Of a DNA stretch of 64,000 nt, positions 51,241 to 59,565 are shown in pieces. The position numbers and the translations under genes are program-made. The notes beneath the pieces were generated by a model. That model did no database searches and was not told the origin of the DNA. It saw nothing but the letters and a program-made list of their open reading frames with translations. The DNA lies in contig NZ_CP094468.1 in NCBI RefSeq assembly GCF_023347275.1, positions 434,001 through 498,000 on the forward strand, given 5' to 3'. The stretch comes from Faecalibacterium sp. I3-3-89. GTDB lineage: Bacteria > Bacillota > Clostridia > Oscillospirales > Ruminococcaceae. The first letter of the stretch is position 1; every line of letters starts with the position of its first letter.

Positions 51241-52392
51241 TCAGCTCCGGATCTCCATCATCTTCTGTTTCAGCTCATCTTCGATGCGGGTCAGCTCCTG
51301 CTCGGCGGCGGCACGCTTTGCGCGGCCCTCGCGCTGGATCTTGTTCAGCTCGTCCAGCGTCTCGATGAGGCTCTTGTTGGTCTGCTGCAGGGTCTCGATG
51401 TCCACCACGCCGCGCTGGGACTCTTTGGCCGTCTCGATAGTGCCCATCTTGAGGGCGTCGGCGTTCTTCTTCAGCAGCTCGTTGGTCATGTCGGTGACGG
51501 CACGCTCGGCCTGCATGGCCTGCTGGCTGTGGGCCAGACCCAGCGCCAGCACCATCTGGTTTTTCCACAGGGGGATGGTGTTGACGATGGTGGACTGGAT
51601 CTTTTCGGCCATCATGGAGTTGTTGTTCTGCAAAAGCCGGATCTGGGGACCCATTTGTAAGCTGATGGTGCGGGTCAGCTCGAGGTCATAGAGCTTTTTC
51701 TCGAACCGCTCGCACTGGTCGGCGAGGTCGCGGGCTTTCTGCGCATCCTCGGGCTGACCGGAGGCCTTGGCCTTATCCATGGCCTGCTGCAGCTCGTTTG
51801 CGCGGAAATCGGCCAGCTTTTTCTTACCGGCGAGGATATACATACTCAGTTCTTTGAAGTAGGCCATGTTCAGATCGTACATCTTATCCAGCATGGCAAT
51901 GTCCTTGAGCAGCTGCACCTGATGCTTCTCGAGGGCAGACTGGATGGTCTCGACATTCGTCTCGGCCTTGTTGTACTTGGTCTTCATGCTGTCGAGCTGA
52001 CTGCCCTTTTTCTTGAAGAAGCCGAGGATGCCTTTTTCCTCCTCGGCGGCGTCGAAGCTCTTCAGCTCGCCGATGAGGTCGGTGATCATGCCGCCCACCT
52101 CGCCGAGGTCTTTGGTGGACACCTTAGAAAGGGCTGCCTCCGAGAAGTCGCCGATCTTCTTCTGGCAGGCAGAGCCGTACTGGAGCACCTGCTGGCTGTT
52201 GGTGATGTCGATCTTCTGGGCGAAGGAGTCCACCATCGCCTGTTCCTCGGGGGTCAGCCTGACCTGCTGCTCGGGCGCGGGGGCCTCAACAGGCTCCGGC
52301 TGCTTTTCCTCCGCAGGGGCTTCCACCGGGTCGAGGGTCAGGGTGGGGACTGCGGGTGCGTCGAGATCGAAATTGAACGTGTTGTCAGCCAT
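51241..52392 (-). CDS. Toxic anion resistance protein TelA/KlaA family
   Basis: This 383-residue soluble helical protein matches TelA (MVDSFAQKIDITNSQQVLQYGSACQKKIGDFSE, then GILGFFKKKG, then LQMGPQIRLLQNNNSMMAEKIQSTIVNTIPLWKNQ). The family is linked to tellurite and envelope stress. ATG 52392 follows an AAGGAAGG site. Upstream is an XpaC homologue, as in the Bacillus xpaC-yaaN pair. A repeat element lies in between. Confidence 0.92.
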   Translation of the reverse strand: MADNTFNFDLDAPAVPTLTLDPVEAPAEEKQPEPVEAPAPEQQVRLTPEEQAMVDSFAQKIDITNSQQVLQYGSACQKKIGDFSEAALSKVSTKDLGEVGGMITDLIGELKSFDAAEEEKGILGFFKKKGSQLDSMKTKYNKAETNVETIQSALEKHQVQLLKDIAMLDKMYDLNMAYFKELSMYILAGKKKLADFRANELQQAMDKAKASGQPEDAQKARDLADQCERFEKKLYDLELTRTISLQMGPQIRLLQNNNSMMAEKIQSTIVNTIPLWKNQMVLALGLAHSQQAMQAERAVTDMTNELLKKNADALKMGTIETAKESQRGVVDIETLQQTNKSLIETLDELNKIQREGRAKRAAAEQELTRIEDELKQKMMEIRS

Positions 52393-52424
52393 GGGGGATT
52401 CCTTCCTTTCCAATAAAACGATGC

Positions 52425-52690
52425 ATTCACAAACAAAGGCCCTGCTCTGTACAACCTCTCAGTCTGCTTCGCAGACAAGGCCGGGTTGCGGCTCCCAGCG
52501 TCTGCTGCGCTGTCGCTTGCATCCTGCTGGCCGCGGCCCCAACGGCGACTCCCTGTTTCCGCCGCTGGCGGCGGTCGTCGCCGTTGCCCCTTGTAGGGGA
52601 GCCTCTGGCGAAGAGGGAAACTTTCCGGTATGCCAAGGCCTCCCCTCGATAGGGGAGGTGGCATCGCGCAGCGATGACGGAGAGGTTCGG
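52425..52690 (-). repeat. Dispersed structured intergenic element, copy B
   Basis: The core at 52482-52590 (minus) matches copy A in order and spacing. Its outer stem is AACGGCGAC (plus 52541-52549) with GTCGCCGTT (52577-52585), a different sequence from copy A but still fully paired. A second palindromic sequence with CCTCCCC/GGGGAGG and a CATCGCTGCGCGATG motif flanks it at 52591-52690. It separates xpaC from telA inside an apparent operon. Confidence 0.72.
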
Positions 52691-52692
52691 CC

Positions 52693-53319
52693 TCAACTCA
52701 GCCCTTGTCCTTTAAGCATATTCTGCAATACTGTCAGGTCTGCCGAGAGATCCATGCTCTCGGCGGCATACAGCGCATCCAGCTGGTTCTCGAATGCGGT
52801 GGCGATGGAGGCCGCGTTGTGCTCCACCTCCGACCGGATGGCGGCGGCGTTCTCGCCCCGCACGCCCTGACGGGCGAGTCTGGCGTACTGCTCGAGGATG
52901 TTCACCGCGTCGGGCAGGTAGTAGTTCGCAAAGCGGCGCACCTGCTTGGCCTTGGCGGGGCTGGCCTCCACCGTCTCCACGATGGAGCGGCCCGCCTTTT
53001 CCATCCGGGTCATGGCGGCGGAAAGCTCCGGGTCGGGCAGAGCCTCGTTCAGTGCGTGGAGGGCGTCCAGCTTCTGCTGGATGTCGGCCAGCATCTCGTC
53101 CACATCGCCGCTGCCGGTGTGGAAGGGCACTTCGTGCTCCACCACCCGGGGCGGGCAGACTTTCTGGGCCGCACCAAAGGCCGCGCCAGTGCAGCCCAGC
53201 GCCACCAGCAGTGCCCATAGCTTATAGACCGGCAGCACGGCACACAGCACCGCGAACACCAGCGCCGCCGCATACCACGGCAGGACGCTGGGTTTTGTGG
53301 TGCGGATCACTTTGCTCAT
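52693..53319 (-). CDS. XpaC-like protein (5-bromo-4-chloroindolyl phosphate hydrolysis family)
   Basis: This 208-residue protein has two membrane segments at residues 14-50 and a helical cytoplasmic part with the family text VRRFANYYLPDAVNILEQYARL. Its neighbour is telA, the pairing known from Bacillus xpaC-yaaN. The biochemical role is not established despite the family name. A promoter-like TTGCGT / TATTAT pair with an 18-base spacer lies at 53367-53396 on the minus strand. Confidence 0.85.
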   Translation of the reverse strand: MSKVIRTTKPSVLPWYAAALVFAVLCAVLPVYKLWALLVALGCTGAAFGAAQKVCPPRVVEHEVPFHTGSGDVDEMLADIQQKLDALHALNEALPDPELSAAMTRMEKAGRSIVETVEASPAKAKQVRRFANYYLPDAVNILEQYARLARQGVRGENAAAIRSEVEHNAASIATAFENQLDALYAAESMDLSADLTVLQNMLKGQGLS

Positions 53320-53412
53320 GGGGGTTCTCCTTTCCCGAAGGGGCCGGCTGCCCCTTGTACTCTTCCATAATAAATCCTTTTCTCCATAAAACGCAAGCGT
53401 TTCATGAATAAT

Positions 53413-53910
53413 TTACAGGTTCGAAACGGTTATATAATCTTTGAGAGCCACGCCCCAGACCTCCCGCAGCTTTTCGGGGCGGCAGGCGGCGTTGGCGGGG
53501 CTGGTGCTGGGCAGCCTGACTGCCGGGATGCCGGACACCGGCAGCAGGTACTTTGTATAGATGCGGTGGGCCGTGGCCCCGTTGCAGAACACTGCCTCGA
53601 TGGGCGCTTTGGCTAAGAGAGAGGCAATGTCGTTGGGCACGACATCCCGGATGGAGGCATCCGACGCGCCGGTGATGGTGCAGCTTTCCAGCGTGTCCCA
53701 GAGGGCGAGGCCGTGGTGGAGGATGAGGCCCTTTTTGGCCTCGATGTCCTCCCGGGCGGGGACAGGCTCGCCGGTGAGGGCGGCCATCATGGGCCAGAAG
53801 CGGTTCTGCGGGTGGCCGTAATAGAAGGCCATCTCCCGGCTTTTGGGGCTGGGCCATGTGCCGAGGATGAGGGCGCGGCTGCTCTCGGAATAGATCGGTG
53901 CGAAGCTCAT
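53413..53910 (-). CDS. Hypoxanthine-DNA glycosylase (UDG superfamily)
   Basis: This 165-residue protein has the text LILGTWPSPKSREMAFYYGHPQNRFWPMM, typical of DNA-deoxyinosine glycosylases of the UDG superfamily, and a late motif RLPSTSPANA in place of the usual HPS loop. It would remove deaminated adenine from DNA. ATG 53910 overlaps the stop of the Cof-type phosphatase by four bases. A longer frame from 53979 is rejected. Confidence 0.88.
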   Translation of the reverse strand: MSFAPIYSESSRALILGTWPSPKSREMAFYYGHPQNRFWPMMAALTGEPVPAREDIEAKKGLILHHGLALWDTLESCTITGASDASIRDVVPNDIASLLAKAPIEAVFCNGATAHRIYTKYLLPVSGIPAVRLPSTSPANAACRPEKLREVWGVALKDYITVSNL

Positions 53911-54785
53911 CGTTCCATCGTCTCCCACGCAGAGCCGAGGTCGCGGCTGGACGGCTCTGCCCTCGGGCCGTCGAACCACAGCTCTTCGATGAGGGCGGAA
54001 AGACCGTCCTCCCGCACGTCGCCGATGATGCGGTCGGCGGCGGCTTTGGCGTCGTCGGTGCCGTTGGACATACAGCAGCCGAGGCCGGCGGCTTTCAGCA
54101 TCCCCACGTCATTGGCGGAGTCGCCCGCCGCCACGGCCTCGGCGAGGGAGAGGCCCATCTTCTCGCAGAGGTCTGCGAGGCCCGCGCCCTTGTCGATCCC
54201 GCCCCGCACGATGTCATAGAAGTGGGAGCCGTCGGGCAGCTGGCCGCCCGTCTGCATGAAGTGAAGGCCGAGGTGGCCGTACTTTTCGTGGAACCGCTCC
54301 AGCGCCCCCTCGGGGAAGAGGCAGAACGCCGCGTGGGGCATATCGATGAGGTGGCGGTCCTGGTCTTCGCCGTCCACACAGTCCAGCCCGACGCTGTTCA
54401 TCTGGGTGTAGCAGCTGCGGAGCGTCTCATACTCGCAGTAAGCATAGTATGCGTCCCGGAAATTGAATTGCAGCGGGTAGTTGTAATCCTCGCAGAAATC
54501 CACCAGCGCGTACATCTCCTCGTTGGTCATGGGATGCTCGGCGACGATGGTGCCGTTTCGGTCCACGACGCAGGCACCGTTGCAGGTGATGGCGTAGTCG
54601 AACCGGATGCCGCCCAGCTGGCCTTTCCGGTTGATGGCAGACCACGCCCGGCCGGTGCTCAGCACGAACTTTCCCCCGGAGGCCTGAAGCTTCTTCACGG
54701 CCTTGACTACCGCCGGGCGGGGCTGGCTCTCACCGAAGGGGACGAGGGTGTTGTCATAATCGCTTGCGAGGATCTTATACTGCAT
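53907..54785 (-). CDS. Cof-type HAD-superfamily phosphatase
   Basis: This 292-residue protein has HAD motif I DYDNT (residues 9-13), motif II LSTGR, and motifs III/IV GDSANDVGML. Inserted between them is a Cof-type cap (IIB). Substrates are small sugar or cofactor phosphates and cannot be told from sequence. It is coupled to the glycosylase gene by an ATGA overlap. Confidence 0.92.
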   Translation of the reverse strand: MQYKILASDYDNTLVPFGESQPRPAVVKAVKKLQASGGKFVLSTGRAWSAINRKGQLGGIRFDYAITCNGACVVDRNGTIVAEHPMTNEEMYALVDFCEDYNYPLQFNFRDAYYAYCEYETLRSCYTQMNSVGLDCVDGEDQDRHLIDMPHAAFCLFPEGALERFHEKYGHLGLHFMQTGGQLPDGSHFYDIVRGGIDKGAGLADLCEKMGLSLAEAVAAGDSANDVGMLKAAGLGCCMSNGTDDAKAAADRIIGDVREDGLSALIEELWFDGPRAEPSSRDLGSAWETMER

Positions 54786-54861
54786 GGTGTTCTCCTTACT
54801 ATACTTCTGTATGAGCTGAGTATATCACAAAATGGGGGATTTGTCTCAAGAATATGCCGTT

Positions 54862-55045
54862 AAAAGCCTCTCCCTTTGGGAGCAACAGCTCTGACCGCCG
54901 CCAGTGGCGGAAACAGGAAAGAGCTGTTGGGGCCGCGGCCAGCAAGACGCAAGTGCCTTTCAGAGCACGAAGCGGATGCTGGGTGCCGCAACCCGGGCTG
55001 TGGCAATGCGAAGCAAAGACAGAGAGGGCAAGGCTGTGAAGAGAA
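54862..55045 (+). repeat. Dispersed structured intergenic element, copy C
   Basis: The core at 54882-54995 repeats copies A and B. The outer stem AACAGCTCT (54884-54892) with AGAGCTGTT (54920-54928) again differs in sequence but pairs fully. The inner CCGCC/GGCGG hairpin and the GCGGCCAGC stem are conserved. It fills the gap between a Cof-type phosphatase gene and a permease gene and has no credible frame. Confidence 0.72.
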
Positions 55046-55060
55046 AGGCTCTTTTTCACG

Positions 55061-55110
55061 ATAAAAGAAAACATCCGCACTTCCCCGTTTTTAGAGAAGA
55101 AATGCGGATG
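55061..55110 (-). terminator. Terminator of the permease gene
   Basis: CATCCGCA (55072-55079) pairs with TGCGGATG (55103-55110), and TTTTCTTTT follows on the minus strand. Confidence 0.75.
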
Positions 55111-55126
55111 CTGAAAAATAGAATGC

Positions 55127-56014
55127 TCAGACGATAAACGCGACCACGATCTGGATGCCCACGCCCACAGCTGCGCCGCAGGCCCACGTCAGACCGGTGA
55201 TGAAGAGGTTCTGCTTCCACGAGGGGTTCGCCCGCCACAGCACAGCGAGGCCCACGCCTGCGCCGGTGCACAGACCGGCAACGAGGCTCGAGAAGCGGAG
55301 CGCACCCTCGACATAGAGCTGGGTCAGGAGGACGCTGGCGGCGCAGTTGGGCACGAGACCCACCAGCGCGGCCATCACCGGCTGGAAGAAGCCCATCCGG
55401 CCCAGCACGGCGGCAAAGACGTCCTCGCCCACGCCCTCGACGATGAGGCCGAACACAAGGCTGAACGCGAAGATAAAGACGAAGATCTCGAGGGTGTGGC
55501 GGAGCGCGGCCTTCCAGATGGGCTGGGGCTGGCCCTGATCATCGCTGTGCTCCTCGTGGCAGTCCACCTCATCGGCGTGGCCGGTGTAGCCGCCCCGCAG
55601 GCTGCGGGGCAGGGCCTTGCGGAGGACGAAGTCCAGCATAAAGCCCACAAAGATGGCGTAGACGACCTTAATGACCATCAGCAGAGCCAGCTTGTCCCAG
55701 TAGGCGGGCATGGACACCAGCAGGGGGATGGCCTCATCGCTGGTAGCAAGATAGACGGCCATCAGAGTGCCCAGCGTGATGACGCGGGAGGCGTAGAAGT
55801 TGGATGCGATGGCCGAGAAGCCGCACTGGGGCACGCAGCCCAGAACAGCCCCCGGGATAGCGCCCCAGCGTCCGCCGCCGGCCAGCAGAGTCTCGATGCG
55901 CTCGCCGTGGCGGGTCTCCACATATTCAATAAAGAGATAGGCTAAAAATAGAAAAGGGAGCATCTTGGCGGTGTCCACCAGAGACTCGGCCAGTACGTCC
56001 AGAAAAAGTTCCAT
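55127..56014 (-). CDS. Putative heavy-metal/arsenical permease (ArsP_2-like)
   Basis: This 295-residue protein has about eight to ten membrane segments in two similar halves, each with a cysteine motif (GCVPQCGFSAIASNFYASRVITLGTLMAVYLATSDEAIPLL and GLVPNCAASVLLTQLY). A His/Asp/Glu-rich loop (HADEVDCHEEHSDD) links the halves and may bind metal. I place it in the family named putative manganese or heavy-metal exporter, and the ion is uncertain. Two TGCAA-N5-TTGCA dyads lie near its promoter. Confidence 0.8.
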   Translation of the reverse strand: MELFLDVLAESLVDTAKMLPFLFLAYLFIEYVETRHGERIETLLAGGGRWGAIPGAVLGCVPQCGFSAIASNFYASRVITLGTLMAVYLATSDEAIPLLVSMPAYWDKLALLMVIKVVYAIFVGFMLDFVLRKALPRSLRGGYTGHADEVDCHEEHSDDQGQPQPIWKAALRHTLEIFVFIFAFSLVFGLIVEGVGEDVFAAVLGRMGFFQPVMAALVGLVPNCAASVLLTQLYVEGALRFSSLVAGLCTGAGVGLAVLWRANPSWKQNLFITGLTWACGAAVGVGIQIVVAFIV

Positions 56015-56080
56015 CGTGATACCTCGTGATTGATGATAAAGTATAGGGAAGGTGTGTTCCGCCGAAAATTTGCTTCAGTT

Positions 56081-56111
56081 GCCTAAATTGCAACCTGATT
56101 GCATTTTAGGC
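56081..56111. promoter_or_regulatory. Operator-like dyad 1 upstream of the permease
   Basis: GCCTAAATTGCAA and TTGCATTTTAGGC form 13-bp arms with one mismatch around a 5-base centre, just downstream of the promoter. Confidence 0.65.
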
Positions 56112-56120
56112 GCAGGAAAG

Positions 56121-56149
56121 AGTATACACGCATTCTGGGTGAAATGCAA
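56121..56149 (-). promoter_or_regulatory. Promoter of the permease gene
   Basis: Minus-strand TTGCAT (56149-56144), 17 bases, TATACT (56126-56121). Confidence 0.7.
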
Positions 56150-56154
56150 GACCA

Positions 56155-56175
56155 AAATGCAATCTTTTTGCATTT
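56155..56175. promoter_or_regulatory. Operator-like dyad 2 upstream of the permease
   Basis: AAATGCAA (56155-56162) and TTGCATTT (56168-56175) form a perfect dyad with the same 5-base centre as dyad 1. It lies just upstream of the -35 box. Confidence 0.6.
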
Positions 56176-56229
56176 TTCGCAAAAGAATGACTTCTTAAAA
56201 CTTTTTGAAAGGAAATCAGATAAAACCTA

Positions 56230-56258
56230 TTGACAATGTGGGTATAGGAGGATATAAT
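56230..56258 (+). promoter_or_regulatory. Promoter of the O-acetylhomoserine sulfhydrylase leader
   Basis: TTGACA (56230-56235), 17 bases, TATAAT (56253-56258). The leader to the structural gene is about 330 bases. Confidence 0.85.
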
Positions 56259-56319
56259 GCAAACAACAAAACCACACGCCTTGTAGGTTGAATGAGAGTT
56301 CAGAAAGGAGGGTACTCAA

Positions 56320-56454
56320 ATGACGCTGATCTGGAAAAATCTTCTGCACGCCAACTTCCGCTGTGGGCGAATGTACAGCGCCCGGGCTGAGAAAGAAACT
56401 CTGAGCCAAAGCTGTACGGTGCCCTCTATGCCGCGAATGCGCGAGCGAATGTGA
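56320..56454 (+). CDS. Leader peptide of 44 codons
   Basis: An ATG at 56320 follows a perfect AAAGGAGGG by seven bases, and the frame runs 44 codons. It has five methionines, three of them in the last eight residues (MPRMRERM), and two cysteines. It lies between the promoter and a terminator at 56500-56544 that precedes the sulfhydrylase gene. This layout suggests a translated attenuator sensitive to methionine or cysteine charging. It is not a recognised family. Confidence 0.55.
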   Translation: MTLIWKNLLHANFRCGRMYSARAEKETLSQSCTVPSMPRMRERM

Positions 56455-56499
56455 CGCCCAAGACAGACAAAAGGTTCTGAGTGGAGAACGATTTCTTTG

Positions 56500-56544
56500 C
56501 CCGGCAGACGAAAGGTGAGAACTCCCACGCTGCCGGGTATTTTT
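56500..56544 (+). terminator. Leader terminator (attenuator) before the sulfhydrylase gene
   Basis: CCCGGCAG (56500-56507) pairs with CTGCCGGG (56530-56537), then TATTTTTA, 46 bases before the structural gene start. Confidence 0.75.
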
Positions 56545-56590
56545 ATGAGTAAAAATAATACTTTGAGTACAAATAGAGAGGGAAAATACT

Positions 56591-57880
56591 ATGTCTGATT
56601 ATAAGTTTGAGACTCTGCAGCTCCATGTTGGTCAGGAGCAGGCCGACCCCGCTACCGATTCCCGCGCCGTCCCCATCTACCAGACCACCTCCTACGTCTT
56701 CCGCAACAGCCAGCACGCCGCTGACCGCTTCGGTCTGGCCGACGCCGGAAACATCTATGGCCGTCTGACCAACTCCACGCAGGACGTGTTCGAGAAGCGC
56801 ATCGCGGCGCTCGAGGGCGGCGTCGCTGCTCTGGCCACCGCTTCCGGCGCGGCGGCCATCACCTACACCATCGAGGCGCTGGCGCAGGCCGGCGGCCACA
56901 TCGTGGCCCAGAAGACCATCTACGGCGGCAGCTACAACCTGCTGGAGCACACCCTGACCCAGTTCGGCGTCACCACCACCTTTGTGGACGCACATGACCT
57001 GAAAGAGGTCGAGAACGCGATCCAGCCCAACACCAAGGCTGTCTACCTCGAGACTTTGGGCAACCCCAACAGTGACATCCCCGACATCGACGCCATCGCG
57101 GCCATCGCCCACAAGCACGGCCTGCCGCTGGTCATTGATAACACCTTCGGCACCCCGTACCTCATCCGTCCCATCGAGCACGGCGCGGACATCGTCGTCC
57201 ACTCGGCCACCAAGTTCATCGGCGGCCACGGCACCACGCTGGGCGGCATCATCGTGGACAGCGGCAAGTTTGACTGGAAGGCCAGCGGCAAGTACGGCAA
57301 CATCGCTGCCCCCAACCCCAGCTACCACGGCGTGTCCTTCGCGGACGCCGCCGGCCCTGCCGCCTTTGTCACCTACATCCGCGCCATCCTGCTGCGTGAT
57401 ACCGGCGCTACCATCTCTCCCTTCAACGCCTTCCTGCTGCTGCAGGGCACCGAGACCCTGAGCCTGCGCATCGAGCGCCATGTGGAGAACACCAAGAAGG
57501 TCGTGGAATTCCTTGCCAACCATCCGCAGGTCGAGAAGGTCAACCACCCCTCGCTGCCGGATCACCCCGACCACGCCCTGTATGAGAAGTACTTCCCCAA
57601 CGGCGGCGCTTCCATCTTCACCTTCAACATCAAGGGCGGCCGTGAGGAAGCCTTCAAGTTCATCGACAACCTGAAGATCTTCTCCCTGCTGGCAAACGTG
57701 GCGGACGTCAAGAGCCTCGTCATCCACCCGGCCTCCACCACCCACAGCCAGCTGACCGACGCGGAGCTGGCCGAGCAGCAGATCTACCAGAACACCATCC
57801 GTCTGTCCATCGGTACCGAGCATATCGACGATATCATCGCTGACCTCGAGGCAGGCTTCGCAGCCGTCCGCGGCGAATAA
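56591..57880 (+). CDS. O-acetylhomoserine sulfhydrylase
   Basis: This 429-residue PLP enzyme of the Cys/Met metabolism family has the lysine loop HSATKFIGGHG and the family motifs NTFGTPYLIRPIEHGAD and SLVIHPASTTH. Length and the insert near residues 225-260 match O-acetyl-L-homoserine sulfhydrylases, which make homocysteine from O-acetylhomoserine and sulfide. It stands alone behind a leader peptide and attenuator. A methionine gamma-lyase role is less likely from the length. Confidence 0.93.
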   Translation: MSDYKFETLQLHVGQEQADPATDSRAVPIYQTTSYVFRNSQHAADRFGLADAGNIYGRLTNSTQDVFEKRIAALEGGVAALATASGAAAITYTIEALAQAGGHIVAQKTIYGGSYNLLEHTLTQFGVTTTFVDAHDLKEVENAIQPNTKAVYLETLGNPNSDIPDIDAIAAIAHKHGLPLVIDNTFGTPYLIRPIEHGADIVVHSATKFIGGHGTTLGGIIVDSGKFDWKASGKYGNIAAPNPSYHGVSFADAAGPAAFVTYIRAILLRDTGATISPFNAFLLLQGTETLSLRIERHVENTKKVVEFLANHPQVEKVNHPSLPDHPDHALYEKYFPNGGASIFTFNIKGGREEAFKFIDNLKIFSLLANVADVKSLVIHPASTTHSQLTDAELAEQQIYQNTIRLSIGTEHIDDIIADLEAGFAAVRGE

Positions 57881-57965
57881 CTCCGGCGTTTCTTCCGTCC
57901 CCCGGAAGCAAGCACCCTGAAAACGCTATTTTCTCCTCCATTCTCCTGAATTGCATAATAGAAGC

Positions 57966-58053
57966 GGCCAGCCGCCCTGTGTCTTGCAGGGCGGCTGGCT
58001 TGCTGTTTGCGGAATGACCGTCTGGCTCAGTGTGCAGGCAGTCATTCCGTTTT
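57966..58053 (+). terminator. Tandem terminators after the sulfhydrylase gene
   Basis: A GCCAGCCGCCCTG stem (57967-57999) is followed by a second stem, GGAATGAC (58011-58018) with GTCATTCC (58041-58048), ending in GTTTTAT. Confidence 0.75.
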
Positions 58054-58090
58054 ATATAAAACCACCCCCGCACAGCTTGCGCCGCGCGGG
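58053..58090 (-). terminator. Terminator of the TrpB2 gene
   Basis: On the minus strand CCCGC and GCGGG close a hairpin followed by GGTGGTTTTAT, about 28 bases after the stop. Confidence 0.6.
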
Positions 58091-58118
58091 AGTGTGAGGG
58101 GAGAGGATGTTTCAGGAA

Positions 58119-59504
58119 TTATTCGTTGCCGGGGAAGTGGGGGATGCCGTCAAAGCCCTTCTGCAGGTCGGCGTCGGTGGGGATGCAGTCGGTCATCTTG
58201 CCGTCGTGGAACTTCTCGTAGGCCACCATGTCGAAGTAGCCGGTGCCGGTGAGGCCGAAGACGATAGTTTTTGCCTCGCCCGTCTCCTTGCACTTGAGAG
58301 CTTCGTCGATGGCGACGCGGATGGCGTGGCTGCTCTCCGGGGCGGGCAGGATGCCCTCGATGCGGGCAAACTGCTCTGCTGCCTCAAAGACGCTGGTCTG
58401 CTCCACGCTGGTGGCCTCCATCAGGCCGTCGTGGTAGAGCTGGCTGAGGATGCTGCTCATGCCGTGGTAGCGCAGGCCGCCCGCGTGGTTGGGGCTGGGG
58501 ATGAAGCCGGAGCCGAGGGTGTACATCTTGGCCAGCGGGCAGACCATGCCGGTATCGCAGAAGTCGTAGACAAATTTGCCGCGGGTGAAGCTGGGACAGC
58601 TGGCCGGCTCGACGGCGATGAAGCGGTAGTCGGCCTCGCCCCGCAGCTTCTCGCCCATGAAGGGGCTGATGAGGCCGCCGAGGTTGCTGCCGCCGCCGGC
58701 GCAGCCGATGATGATGTCAGGCTTGACGCCCAGCTTGTCGAGGGCGGTCTTGGTCTCGAGGCCGATGACGCTCTGGTGGAGCAGTACCTGATTCAGTACA
58801 CTGCCCAGCACATAGCGGTAGCCGGGGGTGGAGGTGGCGACTTCCACGGCCTCGCTGATGGCACAGCCGAGACTGCCGGTGGTGTCGGGGTGCTCGGCAA
58901 GGATCTTGCGGCCCACATTGGTGGTCATGCTGGGGCTGGGAGTGACCGATGCGCCGTAGGTGCGCATGACCTCGCGGCGGAAGGGTTTCTGCTCATAGCT
59001 CACCTTGACCATGTAGACCTTGCAGTCCAGCCCGAAGTAGCTGCAGGCCATGGAGAGGGCGGTACCCCACTGGCCCGCGCCCGTTTCGGTGGTCACGCCC
59101 TTGAGGCCCTGTTTCTTGGCGTAGTAAGCCTGCGCGATGGCGCTGTTCAGCTTGTGGCTGCCGCTGGTGTTGTTGCCTTCGAATTTATAGTAGATCTTCG
59201 CCGGGGTGCCGAGGGCCTCTTCCAGTCGGTAGGCGCGGCACAGAGGACTCGGACGGTACATCCGGTAGTATTCCCGGATCTCGTCCGGGATGGGGATGTA
59301 GGCCGTGGTGTCGTCCAGTTCCTGCTGTACCAGCTCATCGCAGAAAACGCCGTCCAGCTCCTTGGCCGTCATGGGCTTGAGGATGCCGGGGTTCAGCAGG
59401 GGAGCGGGCTTGTTTTTCATATCGGCCCGCACATTGTACCATGCGGTGGGCAGCTCCGATTCTTCCAGATAAAACTTGTACGGGATGTTCGCTTCGGTCT
59501 TCAT
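58119..59504 (-). CDS. TrpB2-type tryptophan synthase beta chain
   Basis: This 461-residue PLP enzyme has the lysine motif GSHKLNSAIAQAYYAKKQG and the phosphate loop GCAGGGSNLGG. Its length and N-terminal extension match TrpB2 rather than TrpB1. It condenses indole with serine to tryptophan. No trpA is nearby, so it may salvage free indole. ATG 59504 with AAAGGA ahead is chosen. A tryptophan-type T-box precedes it. Confidence 0.93.
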   Translation of the reverse strand: MKTEANIPYKFYLEESELPTAWYNVRADMKNKPAPLLNPGILKPMTAKELDGVFCDELVQQELDDTTAYIPIPDEIREYYRMYRPSPLCRAYRLEEALGTPAKIYYKFEGNNTSGSHKLNSAIAQAYYAKKQGLKGVTTETGAGQWGTALSMACSYFGLDCKVYMVKVSYEQKPFRREVMRTYGASVTPSPSMTTNVGRKILAEHPDTTGSLGCAISEAVEVATSTPGYRYVLGSVLNQVLLHQSVIGLETKTALDKLGVKPDIIIGCAGGGSNLGGLISPFMGEKLRGEADYRFIAVEPASCPSFTRGKFVYDFCDTGMVCPLAKMYTLGSGFIPSPNHAGGLRYHGMSSILSQLYHDGLMEATSVEQTSVFEAAEQFARIEGILPAPESSHAIRVAIDEALKCKETGEAKTIVFGLTGTGYFDMVAYEKFHDGKMTDCIPTDADLQKGFDGIPHFPGNE

Positions 59505-59565
59505 AAGGCTTGTCCTTTCCGGGCCGGATGCACATGCCGGCCCTTGCTTGCGGGACAAGAGGGAA

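Noticed and set aside
56258..56590. S-box (SAM-I) riboswitch before the sulfhydrylase gene
   Set aside because: The conserved S-box core sequences are absent; only a leader frame and a terminator are seen.
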